A stretch of DNA of 63,569 nt from NCBI GenBank assembly GCA_902464405.1, contig CABQJD010000009.1, positions 1 through 63,569 on the forward strand. Direction: 5' to 3'. The notes beneath the pieces were generated by a model. It did no database searches. It saw only the letters and a program-made list of their open reading frames with translations, and had not been told where the DNA came from. This stretch comes from an uncultured Actinomycetaceae bacterium. Its GTDB lineage: Bacteria > Actinomycetota > Actinomycetes > Actinomycetales > Actinomycetaceae. Every line of letters begins with the position of its first letter. Within the stretch, counting starts at the first letter, position 1. Below are positions 17,694 to 26,507 of this stretch, piece after piece. Both the position numbers and the translations under genes were made by a program.

Positions 17694-17705
17694 CACAATG
17701 GCACT
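17694..17705 (+). promoter_or_regulatory. Leaderless-type -10 element of lpdA
   Basis: CACAAT (17694-17699), 6 nt, then ATG 17706, without a ribosome site. The same GGCACAAT octamer occurs just upstream of the vanZ-like gene (14986-14993). Confidence 0.35.
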
Positions 17706-19115
17706 ATGACTAATCATAATCTGCATACGACAGTCGTCGTCATTGGTGGAGGTCCTGGCGGTTATGAAGCTGCGCTTCAAGCTCGTATTCATGGGGCTCG
17801 TACAGTTCTTATTGAAGAGCAAGGAGCAGGAGGTTCGGCTGTTCTCACAGATGTGATTCCTTCTAAAACGCTTATCGCTTCGGCCGCATGGATGGATAAC
17901 GTACGCCGTGCAGGAAAACTGCAGATTGCAGATGAGAGCGGCGAATATAAAGCTGATGTGCTTGGAATTTTTCGCCGTGTATCAAAATTAGCTGCAGAGC
18001 AGAGCGCTGAAATTTCGCAGCGTTTACGTGAAGCTGGAGTTGAAATTGTTCAAGGGCGCGCTCGCATTATGTCAGAAACTGGCGATAACGGGCGGCGTAT
18101 CGTCATTTCAGATAAACATCGCTTTGAAGCCGATGTTGTCTTAGTTGCAACAGGAGCGCGCCCGCGCAAACTTCCCAGTGCAGTGCCTGATGGCAAGCGC
18201 ATTCTCACATGGAAGCAGATATATCACATCAAAGAAGTTCCTGAGCATCTGATTGTGGTCGGTTCTGGCGTGACGGGCGCCGAATTTGCTGCTGCGTTCA
18301 ATTCTGTGGGTGTGAAAGTTACTCTCGTGAGTTCACGCGATCGTGTCTTGCCAAATAATGATCCAGATGCCGCCGAGCTTATTCAGCGAGTCTTCGAAGA
18401 TCGCGGTGTGAATATCAAGAGCAATGCGCGCGCTGAATCTGCGCGTGTTGAAGGAGATAAAGTAATCGTCACTCTTGGTGACGGCGAAGAAATCGTTGGT
18501 TCGCACGTGCTGATGGCTGTTGGCGCAATTCCCAATACAGATGGAATTGGCTTGAAAGAAGCTGGTGTGCAACTCGATGAGCGAGGTTTTATCGTCACTG
18601 ATCGAGTCTCGCGTACAACGGCGAATCGGATCTATGCAGCAGGAGACTGCACGGGGATATTCCTCTTGGCATCTGTAGCGACTGCGCAAGGGCGCATTGC
18701 TATGGCGCATGCTCTTGGTGATGCTGTTGAACCGCTACGGTTAGATCAAGTTTGTGCAAATATTTTTACCAATCCCGAGATCGCTTCGGTGGGTGTGACG
18801 CAAGCGCAGGTTGATTCAGGTGAGGTTGATTGTGTGCAATATATGCTGCCAGTGCAGCGTAATGCTCGAGCTAAAATGCGCGGTATCGATGAAGGGTTTG
18901 TGAAAATTTTTGCACGCCGCAATACGCGCACAATCGCAGGTGCGGTTTTGTGCCTGCAGTATGCGGGAGAATTTATTTTCCCGCTTACTCTAGCTGTGCG
19001 CAACAGACTCACTGTTGATGAGTTTGCTTCAACCTTTACCGTTTTTCCATCGATTTCTGGCACGATCACCGAAACAGCGCGAGCACTGCACAAAATTGTT
19101 GGAGCAGAGGAGTAA
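17706..19115 (+). CDS. lpdA: FAD-dependent NAD(P)H:quinone reductase, LpdA-like (no redox disulfide)
   Basis: A 469-residue flavoprotein of the dihydrolipoamide dehydrogenase/glutathione reductase fold. FAD-binding GGGPGGYEAALQARIHG is near residue 14, NAD(P)-binding VVGSGVTGAEFAAAF near 184, the second FAD motif RIYAAGDCTG near 309, and the dimer interface is C-terminal. Where true disulfide reductases have CxxxxC before IPSK, this protein reads GGSAVLTDVIPSK, with both cysteines absent. The Mycobacterium tuberculosis protein Rv3303c has the same loss and acts as a quinone reductase, so lipoamide reduction is unlikely here. Gene stands alone after proS. Confidence 0.85.
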   Translation: MTNHNLHTTVVVIGGGPGGYEAALQARIHGARTVLIEEQGAGGSAVLTDVIPSKTLIASAAWMDNVRRAGKLQIADESGEYKADVLGIFRRVSKLAAEQSAEISQRLREAGVEIVQGRARIMSETGDNGRRIVISDKHRFEADVVLVATGARPRKLPSAVPDGKRILTWKQIYHIKEVPEHLIVVGSGVTGAEFAAAFNSVGVKVTLVSSRDRVLPNNDPDAAELIQRVFEDRGVNIKSNARAESARVEGDKVIVTLGDGEEIVGSHVLMAVGAIPNTDGIGLKEAGVQLDERGFIVTDRVSRTTANRIYAAGDCTGIFLLASVATAQGRIAMAHALGDAVEPLRLDQVCANIFTNPEIASVGVTQAQVDSGEVDCVQYMLPVQRNARAKMRGIDEGFVKIFARRNTRTIAGAVLCLQYAGEFIFPLTLAVRNRLTVDEFASTFTVFPSISGTITETARALHKIVGAEE

Positions 19116-19168
19116 TACTCTCATCGTGTTTATGCTTGTGCTTTATGTGGCATAAACTAGTAGAGGGT
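19115..19168. other. Imperfect inverted repeat after lpdA
   Basis: GTTTATGC (19128-19135) pairs with GCATAAAC (19150-19157), and an outer arm TACTCTC pairs with GAGGGTA with one wobble. This could be a terminator-like hairpin without a T tract between lpdA and the small DUF3117 gene. Confidence 0.4.
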
Positions 19169-19214
19169 AATCTTGCTGATATGTGCAGTAGATGCCAGCA
19201 AAGGAGCTGAGATT

Positions 19215-19406
19215 ATGGTAGCAATGAAGCCACGGACGTCAGATGGTCCCTTAGAAGCCGAGCCTACTAATCGAGGTGTGACGCTTCGTATTCCTGTCGA
19301 GGGTGGCGGAAGAATAGTGCTGGATATGAAAGAATCCGATATTGATGAGCTATATCGCGTACTTGAAGATGTACGTAAATTGAGGGGAAAGACTTTTAAG
19401 CTTTGA
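19215..19406 (+). CDS. DUF3117 family small protein
   Basis: A 63-residue protein opening MVAMKPRTSDGPLEAEPTNR, then TLRIPVEGGGRIVLDMKESDIDELYRVL. MAAMKPRTGDGPLE and GGGRLVVEL are the fixed features of DUF3117, a tiny family nearly confined to Actinobacteria and of unknown function. ATG 19215 is chosen because AAGGAG lies about 9 nt upstream (19200-19205). The last 11 bp overlap the 3' end of the convergent methyltransferase gene. Confidence 0.85.
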   Translation: MVAMKPRTSDGPLEAEPTNRGVTLRIPVEGGGRIVLDMKESDIDELYRVLEDVRKLRGKTFKL

Positions 19407-20025
19407 CGCCAAACAATATCCCATCGCTGATAGGAAGTAAGCTCGCAGTGATGCGCTCATCCGCAAGGAGTTCATGCCCTAAATCACGCAGGGCGACAGT
19501 TACCGCATCTCGGCGTACAGGGTCTGCTACGAGATCATGATTGAGGGCATGAGCTAGCACGAGCATTCCTCCAGATCGGAGCATACGCAACGCTTCTTCT
19601 GCGTCGCCTGCCGCTTCGAGGGGATCGCCGTCAAGTATCACGAGATCGTAAGAATTTGCTGCTAGGCGGGGGAGCAGATCAGCGCTACGCCCATTTATGA
19701 GGCGGTAACGCGCTGAGCGAATGCCGGCGGCAGTGAAAGCTTCGCGTGCGGCATTTTGAGCCACAGGCTCAATATCAATAGATGTGAGTGAAGAATCATC
19801 TGATGCGCTGAGCAGAGCCAAACCACTTACTCCTGTGCCTGTGCCCACTTCGGCAATCGCTCGTACAGAAGGAAGGGAAGCAAGGGTACGTAAAAAAGTA
19901 CATACAGAGACTGCTAGCGCTTCGATTCCCAGCTCGGCTGCATTCTCGCGTGCTGTGCGAGCCGTATCTGTATCGAAAACGGCTTCTTCGGTGTAGAGCC
20001 ACGAAGCTGCTTTATCTTGAGCCAT
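19396..20025 (-). CDS. O-methyltransferase, class I SAM-dependent
   Basis: A 209-residue methyltransferase of the caffeoyl-CoA/catechol O-methyltransferase type (family 3). SAM-binding motif I is IAEVGTGTGVSGLALLSA, the acidic end of strand 2 is LTSIDIEP, and the metal/substrate region is DLVILDGDPLEAAGDAEEALRMLRSGGMLVLAHAL. The natural substrate is unknown. ATG 20025 is preferred over the upstream ATG at 20052. Actinobacterial relatives are often found near sigE and mrp; here it follows mrp by about 100 bp on the same strand. Confidence 0.85.
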   Translation of the reverse strand: MAQDKAASWLYTEEAVFDTDTARTARENAAELGIEALAVSVCTFLRTLASLPSVRAIAEVGTGTGVSGLALLSASDDSSLTSIDIEPVAQNAAREAFTAAGIRSARYRLINGRSADLLPRLAANSYDLVILDGDPLEAAGDAEEALRMLRSGGMLVLAHALNHDLVADPVRRDAVTVALRDLGHELLADERITASLLPISDGILFGVKA

Positions 20026-20123
20026 GATATTCTCTTTCCCGCTATGCTTCATAGATGCCTGTTTGCAGGCTTAGCGTATCTATGCCGAAGCAATTTCTTC
20101 CATGTGTATGCCATCTATATGTA

Positions 20124-21245
20124 TTATAGAGGCTTAATTCCAAGAGATCTTCCAGATAAGCCTCGCGCTCTGTGCGCCAACGTTTCTGCCGCTGCCCGCA
20201 TCTGTTGAGCTGCTTCAGATTCGCCTTCTGCAATTGCAAGTGGCTTGCCGTGATCGCCGCCTTCTCGCAGCGCTTGTTCAAGAGGAACGCGTGCGAGCAC
20301 TGGGATAGGGTAGCCCAGAATCTGCCCTAGGCGTACCGCCACAGCATCGCCTCCACCTGCACCAAAGAGCGGCATCTTTGAGCCATCTGGCATTGCGAGA
20401 TAGCTCATGTTTTCAATGATGCCAACAACGCGCTGTTCGGTTTGTTGAGCCATTAACCCTGCGCGCTCGGCAACGTCTGCTGCAGCGCTTTGAGGTGTCG
20501 TCACCACTACGATTTCTGCTCCTGGAATGAGCTGAGCCACGGAAATGGCGATATCGCCTGTCCCTGGAGGAAGATCGATTAAGAGAGCGTCGAGATCTCC
20601 CCAGTAGACATCAGCAAAGAATTGCTGCAATGCTCGATGCAGCATAGGACCGCGCCACACAACTGGAGCATTTTCTTGCATAAACATTCCGATAGAGATG
20701 ACCTTTACGCCGTGTGCAACGGGCGGGATGATCATATTATCTACTACTTGCGGAGCCGTTGTGACGCCCATCATCTGCGGAATTGAAAAACCATAAATAT
20801 CCGCATCAACGATTCCGACGTTGAGCCCTTGCTTTGCCATCGCCGTCGCAAGATTAACGGTCATCGAGCTTTTTCCTACGCCACCTTTGCCTGAAGAAAT
20901 CGCATAGACGCGAGTGAGGCAGCTAGGCTTGGCAAAAGGAATTTCCGGTTCAGGCCCACCGCGCAGTTTTTCTCGCAGTTCCTTCTGCTCCTCAGGCGTC
21001 ATAGCTCCCATATCCACAGATACGTGTGTGACGCCTTCCAGTGCAGCTAGTTTTTCTCGGACATCTTGCTCAATATGCTGTGCCATCGGGCAGCCTGGAA
21101 CTGTAAGTCGAATATGCACGTAAACAGATCCGTTTTCGTCAACGCGGATGTCGTGAACCATATTGAGGTCGGTGATTGGACGGCGGATCTCTGGGTCAAT
21201 CACATGCGAGAGAGCCTCGCGTATCTCTTCTTCAGTAATAGCCAT
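20124..21245 (-). CDS. mrp: Mrp/NBP35-type ATP-binding Fe-S carrier protein
   Basis: A 373-residue P-loop ATPase thought to carry and insert iron-sulfur clusters. The N-terminal ~90 residues form a DUF59/MIP18-like domain (ALSHVIDPEIRRPITDLNMV, LTVPGCPMAQHIEQDV). The deviant Walker A is SSGKGGVGKSSMTVNLA near residue 117, the DxD region is VGIVDADIYGFS, and the Walker B-like part is LLIDLPPGTGD. The C-terminal CxxC of some Mrp proteins is absent. It is the last gene of the run MgtE/CBS protein - DUF1003 - mrp (9 bp spacing), the same order as Rv1232c-Rv1229c of M. tuberculosis. Confidence 0.9.
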   Translation of the reverse strand: MAITEEEIREALSHVIDPEIRRPITDLNMVHDIRVDENGSVYVHIRLTVPGCPMAQHIEQDVREKLAALEGVTHVSVDMGAMTPEEQKELREKLRGGPEPEIPFAKPSCLTRVYAISSGKGGVGKSSMTVNLATAMAKQGLNVGIVDADIYGFSIPQMMGVTTAPQVVDNMIIPPVAHGVKVISIGMFMQENAPVVWRGPMLHRALQQFFADVYWGDLDALLIDLPPGTGDIAISVAQLIPGAEIVVVTTPQSAAADVAERAGLMAQQTEQRVVGIIENMSYLAMPDGSKMPLFGAGGGDAVAVRLGQILGYPIPVLARVPLEQALREGGDHGKPLAIAEGESEAAQQMRAAAETLAHRARGLSGRSLGIKPL

Positions 21246-21254
21246 AGCTCTATC

Positions 21255-21848
21255 TTACGGGCGTTTCAGTTGCCCCTGCGAATCGGAGAGTGCTTCAAGC
21301 TGGGCGATTTTCTCTTCGAGTTTTTTAATTTCTGCATCTCGTTCGGCAAGAGCTGGGCTTAAGATGTGCGATGCTTCCCCAGACGCTATATCCTGCAGTA
21401 AATCTTGTAATTCCGAGCGCACAAAATCGCGTGTAGCAACGTCTCCTAATGCTAAGCGCAAAGCAGCAATTTCACGCGTTATATATTCAGTATCAGCCAA
21501 ATTACGTTGCGTGAGCTGACGATCATTTTGAGCCGTCACGCGGTCGCGATCGTCTTGGCGGTTTTGTGCCAGCAGAATAAGAGGTGCCGAATAGGAGGCT
21601 TGAAGTGAAAGCATAAGCGTGAGCGCCGTAAACCCGATATCAGAGGAATCAAATCGCAAGGATTGAGGAGCAAAAGAATTCCACCCGATCCATAGCACCA
21701 CAAAAATCGTCAAATAAATTAAAAACTGAGGGGTACCCGTAAAACGTGCAATTCTTTCGGCTGCGACGCCGGTTGCGTCACTGTCGAAACGTGCTCGCGT
21801 GAGTTTTCGCTCGTGCTTTGCCATGGGCTGTTCAAAGATATCTGCCAT
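21255..21848 (-). CDS. DUF1003 membrane protein
   Basis: A 197-residue protein with two adjacent hydrophobic segments (FLIYLTIFVVLWIGWN and IGFTALTLMLSLQASYSAPLILL) flanked by basic and coiled-coil regions, plus the DUF1003 signature FDPYPFxxL-like FDSSDIGFTALTLMLSLQAS and QNRQDDRDR. The C-terminus is a charged coiled coil (AERDAEIKKLEEKIAQLEAL). Function unknown. The start is 1 nt after the stop of the MgtE/CBS gene, so the two are co-translated; a link with magnesium or metal homeostasis is suggested only by that neighbour. Confidence 0.85.
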   Translation of the reverse strand: MADIFEQPMAKHERKLTRARFDSDATGVAAERIARFTGTPQFLIYLTIFVVLWIGWNSFAPQSLRFDSSDIGFTALTLMLSLQASYSAPLILLAQNRQDDRDRVTAQNDRQLTQRNLADTEYITREIAALRLALGDVATRDFVRSELQDLLQDIASGEASHILSPALAERDAEIKKLEEKIAQLEALSDSQGQLKRP

Positions 21849-21849
21849 A

Positions 21850-23244
21850 TCACTTCACCTCACCTTCTGTATTTCTGCTTGTATGGGTTTTCTCTGCGTC
21901 TTTTTCTTCTTCGCGTGCTACTAAATCTGCAGCATCGAAATCTTCTGCGTCGGGATCGTATTTCGCATCCATAGCTTCATCGAGCAGAGTCTCATCAACT
22001 TCACGCCAATGCTCAGGCAGGAGATGGTCGAGTACGTCATCGACGGAAACGACTCCCAAAAGAATTCCCTCATCAACAACGGGGATTGATGTGAGGTTGT
22101 ACGTAGCAAGCAAGCGCGTCACGCGCCCGATTCCATCTTCAGGGGCAACAGGCTCAATATCTGTATCTAAAATACGGCCGATCATTGAACTGGGTGCTTC
22201 GCGCAGCAGACGCTGGATATGCACCACGCCGAGGAATTTGCCTGTAGGAGTTTCCAAAGGAGGGCGGCACACAAAAATCATTGATGCGAGTGCTGGGGGA
22301 ATATCTGCGCGCCGAGCATGAGCCAAGGCTGTGGCAACGCTGGCATCAGGCGGCAGCACAATAGGCTCTGTCGTCATCAGACCGCCCGCACTGCGCTCAC
22401 CGTAGCTCATAAGGCGGCGCACGTCGGCAGCTTCGTCTGGCAGCATTCGGCTGAGCAAAATTTCTGCTTGTGCACCAGGAAGTTCGGCAACAAGGTCTGC
22501 TGCATCATCTGGCTGCATCACTTCAAGCACATCGGCAGCGCGATCCACGCTCAGCGAACTCACAATAGCTACTCGTTCATCGTCGCCTAATTCTTCCAAA
22601 ACGTCAGCGAGGCGCTCATCTCCTAGATGGTTAGCTACGGATATGAGACGATCTTCGGGTAAATCGCGCAAAACGTCTGCAACATCTGGAGCTTTGAGGT
22701 CTGCCAGCTGTGCTACAAGAGCATCTGCTCCCTGGTGTGCGAGCTTTGAATTTAATCCTGTGACAGCAGAAATAGGAGTGATGAGCGTATTGCCTGCACT
22801 GCGCGATCCTTTTTTCATACGCACAAATACTTCTGTCAGGCGCCATTCACGCAGACGTGTCTGCTCCATAGCCACGTCTTCAACAGTTGCTGTGCCTGTG
22901 CCGTCTTTGAAATGAACTTCACGATCGAGAATCTCTCCCACCACGAGAGATTCGATAGGTCGCTGAGAAAATCGGCGGATATTCATCAGACCAGTTGTGA
23001 TGACCTGGCCGCCGTGAATTGCCGTTACGCGTGTGAGTGGCATAAATACTCGGCGTTTGCCCACGACTTCAATGACTAGCCCAACTACGAGAGGCTCTCT
23101 GGTGATCTGAAAAACTACGACTACATCTTTGACGCGCCCGATACGATCGCCGATAGGATCAAAGACGTCAGATCCTGCTAGGCGCCCAATAAATACTCGT
23201 GATCGCTGAGCTGTCGTTCGATTAGAAGCATCTGCGTGTGCCAT
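21850..23244 (-). CDS. Soluble MgtE-N / CBS-domain protein with PRC barrel
   Basis: A 464-residue protein that joins an N-terminal PRC-barrel-like part (VFIGRLAGSDVFDPIGDRIGRVKDVVVV), the MgtE intracellular N domain made of helical repeats (VADVLRDLPEDRLISVANHL, LADVLEELGDDERVAIVSSL, AADVLEVMQPDDAADLVAEL), and a CBS pair (EPIVLPPDASVATALAHAR... DILDHLLPE-type end). The transmembrane channel of real MgtE is missing, so it cannot itself transport magnesium; a Mg sensor or regulator is the likely role. ATG 23244 has a GAGGAG ribosome site about 5 nt upstream, so the earlier ATG is not used. Confidence 0.88.
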   Translation of the reverse strand: MAHADASNRTTAQRSRVFIGRLAGSDVFDPIGDRIGRVKDVVVVFQITREPLVVGLVIEVVGKRRVFMPLTRVTAIHGGQVITTGLMNIRRFSQRPIESLVVGEILDREVHFKDGTGTATVEDVAMEQTRLREWRLTEVFVRMKKGSRSAGNTLITPISAVTGLNSKLAHQGADALVAQLADLKAPDVADVLRDLPEDRLISVANHLGDERLADVLEELGDDERVAIVSSLSVDRAADVLEVMQPDDAADLVAELPGAQAEILLSRMLPDEAADVRRLMSYGERSAGGLMTTEPIVLPPDASVATALAHARRADIPPALASMIFVCRPPLETPTGKFLGVVHIQRLLREAPSSMIGRILDTDIEPVAPEDGIGRVTRLLATYNLTSIPVVDEGILLGVVSVDDVLDHLLPEHWREVDETLLDEAMDAKYDPDAEDFDAADLVAREEEKDAEKTHTSRNTEGEVK

Positions 23245-23349
23245 AGCACTCCTCTCATACGGCATTTGATCTGTGTATCAGCTTGTGTGTAGCTGAATGT
23301 ATGTGTATTGATTTTTTTCAAAATAAGCTGTTTATTTATGCTGATTTCG

Positions 23350-24927
23350 CTACTCTTTCAGCAGGCGAGCCATCCATGCTTCAACGTCGTCTGCTGTTCG
23401 AGGAATATTTTCAGAAATCCGACGAGCGCCCTGTGCAGTGACGACGATGTCGTCTTCAATCCTCACACCGATGCCTCGGAATCGCTCAGGAATTTTGAGA
23501 TCGTCCTTGCGAAAGTATAGCCCTGGTTCGATAGTAAACACCATACCTGGTTCGAGCAGAGCATCTTGATAAAGCTCTCTCTTTGCTTGTGCGCAGTCGT
23601 GGACGTCGATGCCCAGATGGTGGCTCGTTCCGTGAGGCATCCAGCGGCGGTGGTATTGCCCGCTATCTGGCTTAAGCGATTCTTCTGCAGAAACTGGGAG
23701 CATACCCCAATTATCGAGATGTTTGGCAATCACCTCCATAGCTGCTGTATGTACGTCTTTGAATCGAACTCCAGCTTCGTTTGCTTTGGCAAGAGCGGCC
23801 TCGCATGCTTCGAGCACCGCTTCATATACTTGGCGTTGGGTGTCGGTGAAGTGCCCATTCACAGGGAACGTGCGAGTAATATCGGCAGTATAGAGAGAAT
23901 CTACTTCTGCACCAGCATCAACGAGCACGAGATCACCTTCTCGCACCTCGCCATCGTTCGTAATCCAATGCAATGTGTTGGCATGATTTCCGCTCGCAAC
24001 GATTGTCTCATATCCCAGCCCATTGCCTTCTTCGCGCGCTTTCGCTCCGAACGCTCCTTCGATAACGCGCTCTCCGCGCCAATGCTGCACAGCGCGAGGC
24101 AGGGAACGAATAATATCGTCAAAGCCTTCTGCCGTCACGGCCACAGCTTTTTCCATCTCCTTAATTTCCCACTCATCTTTGATAAGACGTATCTGGGAAG
24201 CTGCTTCAGCAAGTTGATCATCGAGCTGTGCAGCTGATTGCCCGCTCGGCAAACCATAGTCTGAGCGAAGTTCATCGATGAGAGATGTGATAGCTGGGTC
24301 TGCTTGTGCAATGATACGCAGCTGCAGCGAATTTGTGCCGAGGTCTTTTGCTAAATCGTCACGCAGTGAATCAATATGCTTTACGGTGATACCTGTGCTC
24401 ACCTCCATATCTGCAGCGCTTGGGCGTGCTCCTACCCAAAACTCTCCGTGGCGCGGATCGGCATAAAACTCTTCGCTACTGCGAGAAACTCGTGGATGAA
24501 AATAGAGAACTGCCTTGTGCGTGGATTCGTATGAGAGTGACGGTGTATCTGGCTTGCTGCCGCTTGCTGTGCTTTCTGCTTTCTGAAGAGTAGGTAGAGG
24601 ATCGAGTACGAGTATAGCGCCTGGTTCTCGTTCCCCTCCTAGACCTGTGAGATGCGCAAACGCAGAATGCGCACGGAAACGATAATCGCAGTCATTTGAT
24701 CGCACAACTAGGTCTCCTGCTGGGATTACTAGGCGTTCTCCTGGAAACTGCGCCCCCAGTTTCGCGCGGCGTGCGGGAGTATAGTCGGCGACTTCGGCTC
24801 GTGCTGGGCCAGCAGGGCGTGCTCCCCAATCTTCGCCGATAAATGCTCGAAACTTTTCATTTTTTGGCTGCTGGCTGCGGTTATTTCCTCGCTGTGCAAG
24901 GCTCTGAGGTGCTTCTTCGTTATTCAT
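23350..24927 (-). CDS. pepP: Xaa-Pro aminopeptidase (aminopeptidase P, M24B)
   Basis: A 525-residue cytoplasmic dimetal peptidase that removes an N-terminal residue before proline. The N-terminal aminopeptidase P domain is followed by the pita-bread M24 fold. Metal-ligand motifs: LVDAGAEVDSLYTADITRTFPV (two Asp), HGTSHHLGIDVHD (His), VFTIEPGLYF (Glu) and GVRIEDDIVV (Glu). ATG 24927 is chosen because a -10 box GATAAT ends 6 nt upstream; the upstream 34 codons are not conserved in type. It is divergent from the PHP-domain gene with only 47 bp between the two start codons. Confidence 0.92.
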   Translation of the reverse strand: MNNEEAPQSLAQRGNNRSQQPKNEKFRAFIGEDWGARPAGPARAEVADYTPARRAKLGAQFPGERLVIPAGDLVVRSNDCDYRFRAHSAFAHLTGLGGEREPGAILVLDPLPTLQKAESTASGSKPDTPSLSYESTHKAVLYFHPRVSRSSEEFYADPRHGEFWVGARPSAADMEVSTGITVKHIDSLRDDLAKDLGTNSLQLRIIAQADPAITSLIDELRSDYGLPSGQSAAQLDDQLAEAASQIRLIKDEWEIKEMEKAVAVTAEGFDDIIRSLPRAVQHWRGERVIEGAFGAKAREEGNGLGYETIVASGNHANTLHWITNDGEVREGDLVLVDAGAEVDSLYTADITRTFPVNGHFTDTQRQVYEAVLEACEAALAKANEAGVRFKDVHTAAMEVIAKHLDNWGMLPVSAEESLKPDSGQYHRRWMPHGTSHHLGIDVHDCAQAKRELYQDALLEPGMVFTIEPGLYFRKDDLKIPERFRGIGVRIEDDIVVTAQGARRISENIPRTADDVEAWMARLLKE

Positions 24928-24939
24928 ATATCTATTATC
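24928..24939 (-). promoter_or_regulatory. Leaderless-type -10 element of pepP
   Basis: On the minus strand GATAAT (24934-24939) is followed by 6 nt and then ATG. No ribosome site is present. Confidence 0.45.
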
Positions 24940-24961
24940 GCACTGAGTATAGGTAAGAACG

Positions 24962-24974
24962 TAAAGTATTGAGT
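24962..24974 (+). promoter_or_regulatory. Leaderless-type -10 element of PHP gene
   Basis: TAAAGT (24962-24967) is followed by 7 nt and ATG 24975, without a ribosome site. Confidence 0.45.
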
Positions 24975-25850
24975 ATGCGAATAGATCTACACACCCATTC
25001 CAATGCCTCGGACGGCACAGACGATCCATCTGACCTTCCGCATCTGGCTCGTGAGGCAGGACTTCACGTTATTGGTCTTACCGATCACGATACTGTGGCT
25101 GGATGGTCGCGTGCGCAGGCGCAGGTTTCCGCCGCAGGAGTATCTCTTGTGCGAGGTATGGAAATGACGGCGTATATGCCAGCAGATCCAGCTCGTCACC
25201 CTTTAGGGAAAACTCGGATAAGCGTGCATATGTTGGCGTATCTTTTTGATCCACACCACCCTCTGATGTGCGCACATATTGATCATATGATGCGAGTTCG
25301 CAGTGAACGCGCCAGAGAAATTGTTGATCGTTTAGCAAAAGATTATCCGATTCGTTGGAGTGATGTGCAGGCAAAAGTGAAGGGCAATGCTCCGATAGGG
25401 CGTCCGCATATTGCAGACGCATTAGTTGAATTGGGGATTGTGCCAGACCGTACATCTGCCTTTCGGTCAATTCTGCGATCGTCATCACCTTATTATGTGC
25501 CTAGCTCATCGCCCCTTGCAATGGAGGTAGTTGAATGGGTTAATGCAGCTGGTGGTAAAGCTGTGCTGGCACATCCAAAAGCTCGTGCACGCGCAAACTT
25601 TCTGTGCGATAGAGATATAGAAAAAATTGCCGAAGCCGGGCTATTTGGAATAGAAATTGCTCATCGTGATAATCCTGTGGAACTTCGAGGGCAGTTGGCG
25701 GATCTGGCTGAACGTTTGCAGCTTCGCCAATTCGGATCGAGCGACTATCATGGCACGGGTAAACCAAATGCCTTAGGAGAAAATACAAGCGATTCTCAGG
25801 TGTATCACGATCTTTTGAAAGGGGTATTTTTGCCAGTGATTAAACCATGA
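24975..25850 (+). CDS. PHP-domain phosphoesterase
   Basis: A 291-residue metal-dependent phosphoesterase of the PHP superfamily. Motif I is RIDLHTHSNASDG, motif II is IGLTDHDTVAGW, motif III includes HMLAYLFDP, and the last metal motif is GSSDYHGTGK. Characterised relatives hydrolyse 3',5'-nucleoside bisphosphates (5'-3' nuclease RnmAM type) or 3'-phosphoadenosine phosphates; the exact substrate here is not shown. ATG 24975 is used rather than the in-frame TTG at 24969. It overlaps the next gene by 4 bp (ATGA). Confidence 0.88.
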   Translation: MRIDLHTHSNASDGTDDPSDLPHLAREAGLHVIGLTDHDTVAGWSRAQAQVSAAGVSLVRGMEMTAYMPADPARHPLGKTRISVHMLAYLFDPHHPLMCAHIDHMMRVRSERAREIVDRLAKDYPIRWSDVQAKVKGNAPIGRPHIADALVELGIVPDRTSAFRSILRSSSPYYVPSSSPLAMEVVEWVNAAGGKAVLAHPKARARANFLCDRDIEKIAEAGLFGIEIAHRDNPVELRGQLADLAERLQLRQFGSSDYHGTGKPNALGENTSDSQVYHDLLKGVFLPVIKP

Positions 25851-26470
25851 ATGCGGCGCTTACGCTTTTTATTACGACTTTTGCGACGATGATCGTCATC
25901 ATCGATCCCCCGGGAAATTTGCCTGTATTTATGAGTTTGACGGCGCCGCATACGCCGCAAGAACGCAAACGCGTGGCATGGCAGTCCAACGTGTTGGCTC
26001 TTGCACTCTTGCTCATTTTTGGTTTCTTCGGATTCCATATCTTCGGACTTATGGGAATCACGCCTGAAGCACTGCAAATTTCTGGCGGTCTTTTGCTTTT
26101 GCTAGTCGCGCTTCAGCTCCTCACGGGCGAAGTCTCAGACCCAGGGGAAGAAGGAGGGACTCTCAACGTTGCTGCAGTTCCGCTCGGCACGCCCCTCCTT
26201 GCTGGTCCTGGTGCAATTGTGGCGTTGATGCTTCAGATGGAGTATGCGCATGGAAATTTGCTGAATATGCTCGTTGTGGTGCTTGCAACTATTGCTGTGC
26301 TCACTATTTCATGGCTGTCGATGAATTTTGCGACGTCGATTATGAGAGTGCTTGGCGATTCTGGTGTTGCTCTCCTCACGAAACTATCAGGTATGCTGCT
26401 TGCCGCTATTGCAGTTCAGCTCATCATATCGGGCATTTTGAGTATCGTTAAAAGTCTTATGGCTGGATAA
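25847..26470 (+). CDS. MarC family integral membrane protein
   Basis: A 207-residue membrane protein with six predicted segments. The family signature VIIDPPGNLPVFMSLT occurs near residue 17, with ISGGLLLLLVALQLL and the PLGTPLLAGPGAIVALML repeat near residue 115. MarC was once linked to multiple antibiotic resistance in E. coli but later work did not support this; function is unknown. The gene is translationally coupled to the PHP gene (ATGA overlap) and ends 37 bp from the convergent DEAD-box helicase gene. Confidence 0.9.
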   Translation: MNAALTLFITTFATMIVIIDPPGNLPVFMSLTAPHTPQERKRVAWQSNVLALALLLIFGFFGFHIFGLMGITPEALQISGGLLLLLVALQLLTGEVSDPGEEGGTLNVAAVPLGTPLLAGPGAIVALMLQMEYAHGNLLNMLVVVLATIAVLTISWLSMNFATSIMRVLGDSGVALLTKLSGMLLAAIAVQLIISGILSIVKSLMAG

Positions 26471-26507
26471 ATATCCCTGCTGCGAAGATGAGGCGGAGGT
26501 AACGGCG

